Source of the DNA: Megalobrama amblycephala
Taxonomy: Eukaryota > Chordata > Actinopteri > Cypriniformes > Xenocyprididae
Direction of reading: 5' to 3'
DNA: 64,000 bases
NCBI RefSeq assembly: GCF_018812025.1
Contig: NC_063063.1
Span: 3,626,672 to 3,690,671, forward strand
In this document: positions 1 to 11,326 of the stretch, piece after piece
Position numbering within the stretch: the first letter of the stretch is position 1
Layout: each line of letters begins with the position of its first letter
The notes under the pieces: model-generated
What the model saw: only the letters and a program-made list of their open reading frames with translations
Database searches by the model: none
Told to the model about the DNA's origin: nothing
Translations under genes and position numbers: made by a program

Positions 1-3000
1 TGCCGATGACACATACATTCATAATGGTACACATGGTACACCAATGCATTCAAATATGTAAGTAATAAAGTACGAGAGGCTGTGCTGTATCGTGAATAAG
101 TCATGGCGTGAGGCACAACGCTAAGGGGAAAAAATAGTCCCTGACAGTGAACAGCCACAGAAGTTACATTATTACACCATTAGATGGTGGCAAAGGCTTT
201 ATGATTCTGTCAGTCAGTAGTGAAGACTTTTACATTGAAAAGACTGAACTGTTGTAAACAATTTGCGTTTTATTATGTGTTAAAGGTGAGGTGGGTTAGC
301 CTTCCATTCAGTGCACCACAGCTGGTTCTTTGTCCTTAGAAGACAGCTATTGTGTCAAATTTGGGAAAAATATCTTTTTGGAATTATAGACATTTATTTG
401 TATGAGTGCATTAAAAAATTACCCATGGGCGACTTTGATTTGATTTTTTTTTGGCACTTCCTATCAAAATTTTGACATTTGGGCATTAGCGCTTAGTTAA
501 CTAAATATAGTTCCGTGTTTACTATGCTTGTTTCGACTAGATCGGACTAACGGTTTTGAAGATATTCACTAAAATTTTTTAAATGCTGTATGTTTCCTCA
601 GGTTATGCTTGTGATGACATACCAAGTTTGGTCTGCATACGCTAAAGCGTTGCGGAGATACAGCCTTATGTCTACTTTTGCAAGCGCATTTTTCAAATTG
701 AACTTGAATTCCATAACTTTTCGTCGGCTTGGTCTGAAGATGATCTGGTTCAATTTTGTGCAAATTGGAGCAACGGCCTTGGAGGAGTTTTTCGAAAAAA
801 ATTCAAAATGGCGGGAAATTTATCATGATGGAAAATGACGTTATAGTAAGAGTCTGTTAATGTGGGTTTTTGGAGAGTTACCATCATGGTAATATAGTGA
901 ATTTCTTAACTTAAAAATTGAGGCAACTGATTGCCTCTATTTTTTTGAGTATTGGCAACTTACAGTGTACTTAAAACTTTGAGTTGCATTAAATTAAGAT
1001 GAACAAAACACTAAATATATATTTTGATTTAAATTAATGTTTATTTGTAATTTACAGTTTTTCACAAAAACTTGCTTACTGATGATATTTAAGTTTGCAA
1101 ACTTACAAAAATAGAGGCAATCTTTGTGTGGAAATAAAAAAATTATTTTGTTAGAATAGTACTTCACTTTCTTATTATTTAGGTTACCATTATTTACTGA
1201 TATTTATTTCAGTTTTACAGGCGTGTCGTTTCACTGACGGAATAGCTAAAATAAACATGCACGTCTGTTTCAAAATGGATATTTGAGCATTTGTTTAGGA
1301 CAATTTATTTTTTCATATTTCAAAATTTATTTCATAGAGGTATATACACACACAAACATACACACACATGCTCCAAATATTTATATGTATGATTACCATC
1401 ATATTTCATGTTTTTAAAAATAGGCTAGTTAAATATAATAGTAAAATAGTTCCAACAGATTTTCCTGTGGTACCGAAATTGGTACATACTCAGAGAACCG
1501 TAAATTTTTACTGGTATTGGTACCGACTACTGGAATTTTGGTACCGTGACAACACTGTTTGGTGGAATAGATCTGCTACGCTGCTGCTGCTGTTGATAGG
1601 ACAAAACACAACCCCAACGAGCAGATCTACCACCAAGACATATGTACTGCTGCTGCTCCAAAGAGCCATGAGACCACACGTTTTAATATCTGTGTGTGCC
1701 TGGGCCCGTTTTGCGAATGGCTTAACTCTAGTGGCCTATGACTGTGTGCGCCAGGGTTACCACGCTGAATGCCTTAGCTCTAGAAACATGCACTGTTTGT
1801 TCTCATTAACAATAGATATCACGTTGCAAGCTGATAGAGATAAGAAACCCCAGCAACCACCTGAACAAGTATTATAAGTCATTTTATAATATCATTGACA
1901 TGACCTTTAACTCTTTGAATAAGTGAAAACCCTTTGGGAGTGATAATGAATGACAGGAGCATTACTCTGACATTGCATCCTGCTGAAATCAGCCTCAAAG
2001 ATTAGCATACTAATGAAAACATTGCTCTTGGAAATATATAAGCGCATTATTAGAGTCATATAGCTTTTGCAGTGTTAACCCCGCATTGCGGTGCCAAACT
2101 TGTATAGTGTGAAACGATGCAGTGTTAGAATTTTACAGCTAGACGCTTAGCAATAGACAACCAATCGCATAATTGCCTGCTTTGGACAGTCACGGAAACA
2201 CTGCGCATTATATAAAAACAGTAAATTCAGCGTTTGAGAAGAAAAATGTCAAATGCTGACAGAAAACGCGACAGTTTGAGGGAAGAAGAGACCGTTTCAT
2301 TCTTAGCTTTATAGTCCGATATGTCCATTCAGTATAAACTCGATAATACAGTCAGCAATACGAGGTGAGGATGCACAATGCTAGAGCTATGATTTCACGA
2401 TCTGTGACATCTGAAGCTTAATTTTCGCACACAACCCAAGTCTAGGTCTATAGGTGCAAAACAGTAGTAGACAGTTACCAGATCAGTGGGCAAGGCCATA
2501 GTGTGGGTAGGGTTAAGGGTGGGGTCAGGTGAAGGGGATCATTTGCATTGCATGATTTATAAACACCCACAAATTCAAAAATGCTTACTTTAGTTCCACA
2601 GAGACCCCATACTCACACAACCATGTGGCTGCTTCGTATTCCGATTCAAAAAATAGCATGAATCTCTTGTGCAGCTCATTTACTTTTTTGATAAGAATAA
2701 ATCATAATACAAATATTTACATGTGTAGTATTGTGCATGTTCCAATTCAGTATTAATTCCCAGTTCACAAGAACTTCAACTGACCGTTCCACAATTTATT
2801 TTGATCATATTCCTACATGAGCCTTTTCTATGAACTCGTAGGTTTAGGACATATGCAAAAGTTTATGCGAATAAGGCTGCTTGTGTTGATCGAAGCATAT
2901 CCCTAAAAAATTATATAGTAGCCTACTGTATGACACTACAGTACACAATTACTTAATTTATTCATTTGCAATTTATTATTTATTTTTAGTATTTATCACA

Positions 3001-5640
3001 GAGTCACACATTTATTCAGGTTTATTAATACATTAGGTAATTAAGGACCTGAAAGCCTATTATTTGTATTAAATATTTGTATTGCTTTATATGGTTTTCG
3101 TAACAAAGAGAATTATTATTTGAAGCAATTGAAATGGCTGGATAATCCACCTTTTGACCACTAGATGTCTTTAGTGTGCACCGTGTTGAAAAGCTTCGAG
3201 TAATGAACCATTTTATGATACAGTTGAGGGGAAAGCCGCAGTGCCTTGCAAAGCTTAATTTCATCAACACTATTGGTTACTTCATAAGAAATTGACAAAG
3301 CAGACCACACAAAAACACATAGTGATAGCATAAGAAAGACTGTTCACTTATATGTTGTATTTCAGAGGGTTTCTGAAAGCATGCTGTAGACTGCTAACAG
3401 TAAACAATGCCAAGTATGTGAATGTTTGAGCAGCAAGTTCATTGGCCTGCTGATTCCACAGCAAACAATCAGATGCACTATGTAGATAGCGATGTGAGAG
3501 CTACAAATTGAGTTGAGGACCTATCAGGCAGCATCTAGATGCAGAACTTTGTATATATTAGCGAATAATCAGAATAATGAAAATTTCATGTAAACTGGAG
3601 TGAAGAGTTCTGCTTGTGTAATGTAAACATTTTAATGCAATTAAGACCTTACTCTGATTATTAGAAATAATCGCATGATTAGTGCACATAAACGTGGTTT
3701 CAATGTTAGGTGTCTACTTTTGATCTTCTGATGTTGTGGTTTTGTAGCTAGCTTCCGCTTCTGCCTGCTCTCTGTCTCTCCAAAAGATCCTCCACCCTGA
3801 GAGCTCTAAAGGCCCTGCTTTTTTAAATCACTAATGACACACACTATCTCTACATTTATGCACATGTTGCTTCTACTTGCGTTAGCATACATGTTGCTTC
3901 TATGTGTATTAATTGTTACATTAGTTGAATCAATTGCTCTGTTTACCTGCGTCAACACATTTCTTGTTTGCTTTAATGACATTAGCAATACACACATTGT
4001 ACATTTTAGCAGATTTCTATCTTTCTAGACATTTCATTACTGTCATTCCTGACAGTCTCCATATTTGGCACAACAATGATCTTGTCCCCCAGAAACCATT
4101 ATTCACCCACACGCACATGCAACGTAATCCAACGTACGTCATCTTTACAGGATGTGGTGAGTGCACACTGCACAGTATGTATTTTTGTCACCTTATGAAA
4201 ACTTAACGGCCCCGAGAGAATCTCTAAGATCCTTGATTTTCTTTTTGCTTTTTATTATATATTTTCTTATAATTTAGATCTTTATCTAATTGTTTGGAAG
4301 AGAACACTCCATTTCTCTTGTCATGAAAAATAAATTCTGTCTACAGAGTCCTCATTTACTTTTATCTTACAGAACGATTTGATCTGTACATTACTTAAAA
4401 ATCAAGTTTATTCAAACACTTTCTTAGAATTTCTACATGAAATAATCATGGCTACACTCAAAAAAAAAAAAGGCTCAAAAGTGGTCTCTGCGGTGGTACC
4501 ATTTACTCCTTAAGGGTGTATAATAATGCCTTAAAGGCTCCAGTGACAGCTTTTTTTACCAGGCTTTGTACCAAGCCTTTTACAAAATGCTTTTTTTTTT
4601 TTTTTTTTTGCATCATTTATCTGATTTATTAACATTTGACAATTATTTAAATAACTAATAAGTAATTTACATTTAAAAACAATTTATAGAAAGTAGTTAA
4701 AAATATAACATAGCTGCTAAACAATTAGTACATCATTCTACAGCTTGAGAAATCAGTGAAAATTTCAGCAGTACTTACCCTGTAAATCTTCTTTTTGAGT
4801 TAATGCCAGACTGGGTGTTGCTTTCAGGTTGTTCTTACTAAAATAGGCATGCAAATACAGTCACAGTGAAGCTAGTGTTGAGGAACACTTCCGTATTAAC
4901 ATGCGCAATACCTATAAACTGCATTCAAAAGTCCAAAAAATAGTTTTATTGTTTACCTGCCTTTGTAAATATGACCACACCTAAACCACAGCAAACTCAA
5001 ACACACCCACAACCCATAATATCTATTCGGCCAAACACAAATATCAGAAAGTCAAGACTATAAACTAGAGATGAAATGAAGACTTCAGATGCAAAAGTCT
5101 CTAAGTGCCGCCTGAAATTTTCTTCTAAAATAAGCATTTTTATCAAGCTTGTATGTTTATTTTCAGTTATTTTGCTTTAATGGCAATGAAAAGGACCTAT
5201 TAATTGCCATTAAAGTAGAATTAATGAACCTTAAAAACTTAACTACAATATGATTTAAGTAACATTCTTTATTAACAATCTGGTTAAAAAAGTTCCATTC
5301 CAAGTGCACCACACATGAAGTAATCAACATGGTGTAAATGTAAAACTATTTGTTAAATATCTTTGCAGAAATATGCCTGAAATATGAAGACAAGTGTTGT
5401 ACAAACTTATCTTAAACACATCCTATATACTCAGAAATAATATAAAATAAGAAAATGCTAAATATTTGTTAGCCAAAAAGTAATAGCAATAAATAACACC
5501 AGTAATAGGCTATTATTAACAGCAAATGCTTTGTAAAAACAGAAAACAACAGCAGCTTTCAGCCTGTCACCATCATGCAAACATTAAATATGAAACAGGT
5601 TTACAGGATTTTGCATTCCATTGTGCTATTTGTTCTACTG
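1..5640. other. Non-coding stretch, no gene recognised
   Basis: I see no exon with a recognisable protein family on either strand. The sequence is AT-rich with scattered low-complexity runs: poly-A near 4460, poly-T near 4590, and short CA runs near 1345. Around 1465-1560 the palindrome GGTACC recurs, which resembles repeat debris. The open frames here are short and lack family motifs. The N-terminal exons expected for camsap2 were looked for and not found, so they probably lie upstream of the window. Confidence 0.5.
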
Positions 5641-5797
5641 GTTCCCTTTCGAAAGGGAACTTCAACTCTGCGCTGATTGCGCTTTGGGGAACGTCACGTG
5701 ACCCAGGTGTCTGAAAGCAACTATCCAACAACTCCAATCCCTATTGGCCGGCGACAGCCTATGACGTCATACGGCGCGACCCGGACGTATAAAGGGA
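5641..5797 (+). repeat. Left inverted terminal repeat of the DIRS element
   Basis: It opens with a 20-base perfect palindrome (TTCCCTTTCGAAAGGGAA core). The segment from about 5666 to 5797 is then matched in reverse complement at about 10185-10315. The shared part includes a CCAAT box, a CRE and a TATA box. Confidence 0.85.
5695..5793 (+). promoter_or_regulatory. Pol II-like promoter within the left DIRS repeat
   Basis: In order there are an E-box CACGTG (5695-5700), an inverted CCAAT box (ATTGG, about 5743-5747), a consensus CRE TGACGTCA (5762-5769) and TATAAA (5788-5793). The TATA box points into the element. The inverted copy on the right (CRE 10211-10218, TATA complement 10187-10192) also points inward. 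Promoter function is inferred from motif order and spacing. Confidence 0.6.
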
Positions 5798-6654
5798 GCG
5801 CCTGGAGAGACAGAAGACATCTCATCGTCTTTCGGGCCTGTTCTGTCTGATTATGACTATACCAACTCCGGTAGGGTTTTTTATATGCCTTACTAACGTT
5901 CAAGAGGATGTGTTTATTCGTGTCCCTGGGTTTGACACTTATATTCACATTTTCTGGGCGTTTTTCTGTCTGGAGAGGAGCGAGCATACACAGTGCTTGA
6001 GGGCGCTGTCTTTGTTTGTCTTTGTTTACTGTGAGCGTCTCCCTTTTCGGGACGCTCCGTTCTCGTTTGACACTCGTCCCGAGGGAACAGGTGTCTGCAT
6101 CTGTGCCTTATGGTACTGGCCCTGTTTGCTGAGGCAATATGGTGGCTGCGATCATAGGGCTCGCAGATGAGTTCGTTGGGAAGTTTGAGAAAGTTGTTTC
6201 TCTCTCTCTCGGCTTCCCTGCGGCTGACGGGGATGACTGGGTGGCGATGACGTTTCTGTTTGACGTCATTGCGTCCGGCGCGAGCACTCCTCTGGCTGTT
6301 GTGTGTGTGCGGAGCTGCTGTGTGTTTGGGACGCGCTTCTCGGCGGGCTGCAGCTGCCGTGAGAGCGCGTTAAGAAAGGGGCCGCGCGCGGATGGCTCGA
6401 CGAGCGGTTCCTTTCTGTCCATTAATGCAGCGGCTTCCATGACTTTCCATTCCCTTCTGATCTCCTCGTTTGAGATCGGGAGGGCATGGAAAACCCCTAG
6501 CCGTCCAGATTTGTATCTGAACCCAGACAGACGGAAGGAGGAAGAAGCGAGAGTGAGGTGGGTGATCGATTGTAAACACCGTTGCATTTGTAATCGATTC
6601 CCCAGCTACATAGGGCGATTTATATCTACCCTCTCCTCTTCTTCTTCCGCCTCC

Positions 6655-6660
<6 letters not shown>

Positions 6661-6701
<41 letters not shown>

Positions 6702-6770
6702 ATATATGTGTATATATATATATATATATATGTATGTTTATATGCATGTGTATATATATATATATATATA
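6661..6770. repeat. (TA)n-rich microsatellite
   Basis: Alternating TA tracts are interrupted by TATG and TGTA steps. The tract lies inside the DIRS interior and creates spurious Tyr/Ile-rich open frames on both strands. Confidence 0.95.
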
Positions 6771-8730
6771 AACATATTCATGCTCAGATGCTTCTTATGG
6801 TCAGACTGATGGCTGGGCCATAGTGATTATTCATGTCAGCCGCTGTTTCTGTTTGATAGTAAGAGGATCTTTTAGGCTTAAAAGAGCCTTGGATTCCATC
6901 CTTTTTATGTAAAAAAAAAGGAGCATTAGGAGTCTTTGGTCTTTGAGCCGCAGGGGGGTCTATATTTTACATGTTTAAAATAAGACCTTATTTTCCTGTA
7001 TAGTTTTCTGGGCATGCAGTCAGGAAAAAGTAGGGTTTTTTGGGCAAACTGAAGTTGATAGGCTGGCTAGTGTGCAGGCCACAAAATGGCCGCCTTTTAG
7101 CCACCTGTTGTTTAGAAGTAGCTTCTCATCTACTGTATTCTAGGGTAGTTTGAGTTGGCACTCGTCACTTCAGTTATTATGCATGTTTAGGTCGGCCTTA
7201 ATTGGCCACCTGACATTGTTTGCTTGTGAGCTTCGCTTTCTTTCTCTTTCCATGAGATTTGAAGGTGAAGCCCAGGCTTCACTAGGCTTGTGGCCCTGTA
7301 AGAAGGCCCGTAGCTTAGCGGCCAGGCTAGAGCTAGGTTAGGTGTGTTATTTGCGTATAACCCTATGTGTACTATCCCTTGTCAGGTTGTATAGTTCCTA
7401 GTTCTGGTCTCCTCCTGAGGGAGTTATCAGGCCATATGCCCATTATCCCCTTGCTATGTAGGTGCAATTGTTGAGTATAAACAGCTAGGTTGTAGACTGT
7501 TTTTTAGACTCCCTGATGCTGTTATCTCAGGTGGTAGGCCCTTATCTTTGCGTAGATAAGTCATGCTGTGTGTGCAAGGCCCCCACTTTCTAGAACTTTA
7601 TGCTAGGGAAAATGTTTTTTTTCCTCTGAGCCACTTGTTTCTCTAATCAAGTTTGAGTTGACGTTGCTAGGGTTTAGCATTCGTCCTCTATGGCTCAGTA
7701 CAGATTTGAGAATCTGTATGGAGAGAATTATTTTCCTCTTTGAAAACAGCATATACATCAAAGTGCTGCATTTGCTTTGAAGTTCTACACTTTTGCCCTA
7801 CATCGTATGTGAGCTTACTTATGCTGCCACAGGTTAGCACCTGTTCCCATAATAGCAGGCTTTTTTTATGTAGCCGCTATGGGAGACACTGGTGACCTAT
7901 ATTCCCCATTAGTAGGTTTATTGGTGTTAGTGAGTGCATCACCTGTTGGATTGCATACTTAGGGTAGTATAGAACCACTTTTTGAGAAAAGCTGGTTTGT
8001 ATTAGCTCCCTTTTTGTGATTTTGTTAACAGCTATATTGCATATAACTTTGATTGTAGGCTCTTATGGTTAATTAGCCTCCTTCTAGTTCGCAATTGTTT
8101 TTATAACAAGTGCTGTTAGCTGATCATAGTTTGCTCACATAGTTTACAGCGTTTCACGGGCTGAAGCCACGTGTCATTAGAATGGTAGGCCCCAACAGGC
8201 CTCTTTTCTAGTTCACATGCTGGCACAGTCTGTGTTTCATTTCAACAGTTGCTGAACGCCACTTGTCGCTGAGATTGTTGGCCCCACTAGGCCTCCTTTT
8301 TAGTTGATTTGTTGGCAGGATGCTTTGAAAAAACCTTACCACCTTAAAAGGCCACGCCCCACCTCGACGGATAGGCCCTAATCAGGCCTGTTCACGTTGG
8401 GTGGCAGCGTTCTATGTATTTCTTCTGAGGAAGTTTCAATGCTAAATACATGGCTTTTGGGTGGACTGGTTATGGCAGCCGCTTGCTGATGCCATATGTC
8501 TACTAAGGTAGGCCTCTTCTCGGCCTCTGGTGTAGCATTTGGAGTTCAACTGCGTACTCTTCTCGCTGTGAGAATTTATGGTGCTTTTCTGAGTACTTGA
8601 GTGGCTAGCCCCTCAGGATGTATGCTGTGGTTAACTGCATCCGTCTCCCTGAGCCTGATCTTATGCTAGTTGAGCTAATAGCCACCTAGAGGTCTAAGGT
8701 GGATCTATTCATGCTCCTAGAGATGGCCAC

Positions 8731-8803
8731 TGGACTTATGTCTAGGCCCTATGGGACTTATGTCTAGGCCCATTGGACCATATGTCTAGGCCCTATGGGC
8801 CGC
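8731..8803 (+). repeat. Short tandem repeat, three units
   Basis: Three imperfect copies of a unit of about 23 bases contain TATGTCTAGGCCC. It is part of a wider pattern of GGCC-containing pairs in the DIRS interior. Confidence 0.75.
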
Positions 8804-10017
8804 CCTTTTTTCAACATAGTGGTATATGTTGATGTGTATTTCTCTCTGAGAACCTTTATATACACTTCTGGTTGGCCAGGTGCCCAGATGATATTTAACC
8901 TCCTTGGTGTCGGTTATTTATCGTTCTTCGGTGCCTAAAAACACTGCCACGAGCTGATGCCCACATGTCTGTTGAGGTGATAGGCCCGCACGGGCCTTCC
9001 TCGACTATATGTCGCCGTATGTTGTACTCCTCTTGCTTGAAAGAGTAAAAAGGTGCTTTTACTGAGTACACTGCTCGTTGGATTGTGTTGGGTAGATTAT
9101 CATACGGGCGCTTTTTAGTCTCCCATGCTGCCGTTGAAGTTGCCTGTCTGCTGCAGCCAGACAGGTGTTCAGGGTGGCCCCTTCAGGCCACTTTTTGAAT
9201 ATACTTCTGTTTCACATATAATTACTATCATGCTGTAGGCTCTTCTTTGGCCTCCATGAGTATGTACCCATTGCATGGTCTACCTGTTAGGTGAGCTTTG
9301 TACTTCCTCTTTGGGGTTATGTTGTAATAGTGCTTAGCTCCCTAAGCTGATCATGGTGGTAGGCCTTATCAGGCCTCCTCCTAAGATTCAGCCCCAGGCT
9401 GGTTTGTGCTCCCCTGTATCAGGGTTCTCTAGCGCACAGCCTCCTCAGTGCGTTAATTAAGCACTGAGTAGATCCTAGGATGAGTGGATTATCTCCCCTC
9501 AATAGGAGGGTTCATTGCACTCAGCTGAGTTCTGCTCTCCAGGATGCCCATCTCTACGCGTGGGTCTGACTTGCTTCTGCCTTTCTGCAGTCACTCTTAC
9601 CTGCTCTCTTCTATGAAGAATGCGTTATGGAGATTCTGTACTCAGACAGGGTTGGCCAAGACTAAGTTTGTCCTATGACAGACCAGGTCGGCCTCCCTGG
9701 TGGCATTAGGGGTAACTTCGTTCCCCTCTAGTGACTGGTTGGGGTTCCCTTCGGTTCCCTGGCCTCATTCCCTTAAAGAAACCACTTTGTCTGAGGAAAA
9801 GTTGGTTTCAGATGCCTCTAGCGGCCTTAGTAGGCCTTCTATCTCTGGAAGGCCTCTGTTGGCTCAGCTTGAGCTGTTGGCCATAGGGAATGCTGTCACT
9901 GACAGCCTGGTGTGACCCGAGGGTGAGTTGCTAAGCGTTTCCTTCGAAACTGCTTGACGTTTGTCAGCCATATTATTTGGCATGCACTCTCCTCAAGCAT
10001 GGCGGCGTGGGTATATC

Positions 10018-10120
10018 GTTCCCCAAAGCGCAATCAGCGCAGAGTTGAAGTTCCCTTTCGAAAGGGAACGTCTCAGGTTACGTATGTAACCATGGTTCCC
10101 TGAGAACAGGGAACGAGATT
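10018..10120. repeat. Internal complementary region of the DIRS element
   Basis: The first half (10018-10069) is the exact reverse complement of the outer left end, from the GTT through CGCTTTGGGGAAC. The second half (from 10069 to about 10118) is the reverse complement of the outer right end (GGGAACCATGGTTAC...GAGACG). The halves join at GGGAAC-GTCTC. In the DIRS family this region templates completion of the circular DNA intermediate. Confidence 0.85.
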
Positions 10121-10184
10121 CTGCGCTTTCCTGCCATGCTTCGGGTTGCCTGCCTGCAGAACAGTCCCTCAAGACGATAGATTC

Positions 10185-10366
10185 CCTTTATACGTCCGGG
10201 TCGCGCCGTATGACGTCATAGGCTGTCGCCGGCCAATAGGGATTGGAGTTGTTGGATAGTTGCTTTCAGACACCTGGGTCATGTGACGTTCCCCAAAGCG
10301 CAATCAGCACAGAGTCTCGTTCCCTGTTCTCAGGGAACCATGGTTACATACGTAACCTGAGACGTT
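10185..10366 (-). repeat. Right inverted terminal repeat of the DIRS element
   Basis: It is the reverse complement of the left repeat over about 130 bases, with few differences (for example CACATGAC where the left copy reads CACGTGAC). A right-specific outer extension carries the GTTCCCTGAGAACAGGGAAC palindrome, so the outermost parts of the two ends differ, as is usual for DIRS repeats. Confidence 0.85.
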
Positions 10367-11065
10367 TTATGTTTGGCGGACATATTTAGGTGTTGCACTT
10401 GTCTTGTGTCTTTTGCAGCATCTCGCCCATGAAACGGCATAGTAAAAACACGACGGTCAAGTTTAAAAAAAAAAGCTCAACTCTCATTCCACTGCCTGCG
10501 TCTCATTTTTATAACGCAATAACGGATTTCTGAATGAACAATGATGTGTTCTACGTTCATAGAGCATCACATGAGAGTGGTTAATCAGGTCGGATCATTT
10601 TCTTCTCTTAATACATTATCATGTATTATTATTGCTGTATTGTCAACATGTCTAATTGAAACGCTTGCTAACATTTTTATTCAAGATTTAAAAAATAATA
10701 AAATCGAGGCAAAAGATAAATTCGAATTAATCGAAAAAAATCGTAAAAAATCGCCCAAACCTAGAACTTATGGCTTTTGCATCTGAAGTCCTCAAATGCT
10801 AAGTTGGAGAGATGCTAGTTTTGCTTATACAGATCAAATAACAAGAAGATATCAGATTTCTGTAGTGACCTCATATTCCTTGCATTCTTTTTTCTTTCAA
10901 TGGCTGCAAGCTAATCTGGTTAATTCACATCAGCCCTAGCACTATATGTAATATGTAATATAAGTAATTTGATTAGGTAATTTTGTGTGTGTGTCCCTTT
11001 ACTAACTTGAGTGCATTTTAACAATCTTGCTGTCATGGTAACCATTCTGCACGTGTAATCCACAG

Positions 11066-11267
11066 GGCCGCTACAGGAAAGAAGACTCTAAAGCACGTTC
11101 AGCTCTTCGTCTCCCCCTGGTGGACAATCTACTGAAGGACAACACAGACGGCTGCGCACTGGCTGCACTGCTGCACTTCTACTGTCCTGATGCTGTTCCT
11201 CTGGAAGGTACTGCTGCTGGAAACTCTTCTTTGTAATGTGAGAAATATCAATCTGTTTCTCCTAACA

Positions 11268-11326
<59 letters not shown>

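Larger units (their letters stand above)
5641..10366 (+). mobile_element. DIRS-type retrotransposon, ORFs decayed
   Basis: The element is bounded by inverted repeats (5641-5797 and 10185-10366). An internal complementary region (10018-10120) is the reverse complement of the outer left end joined to the outer right end. This arrangement is diagnostic of DIRS elements, which use a tyrosine recombinase and a circular intermediate. Both ends carry the trinucleotide GTT (5641-5643 and 10364-10366). The internal region shows only one GTT (as AAC) at the joined ends, as expected for a circle junction. The 4.7 kb length is near the lower limit for the group. No reverse transcriptase, RNase H or recombinase motif is readable inside. 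The stretch about 5870-6100 vaguely resembles a frameshifted Cys/His gag-like segment, but I cannot prove that. The interior is likely a dead or non-autonomous copy. Confidence 0.82.

Noticed and set aside
1368..1877. A 169-residue plus-strand frame
   Set aside because: No family motif, repetitive GGTACC context, no splice or promoter support.
6139..6771. A 210-residue open frame in the DIRS interior
   Set aside because: The last third is Tyr/Ile repeats encoded by the TA microsatellite, and the rest has no family motif. It cannot be supported as a gene.
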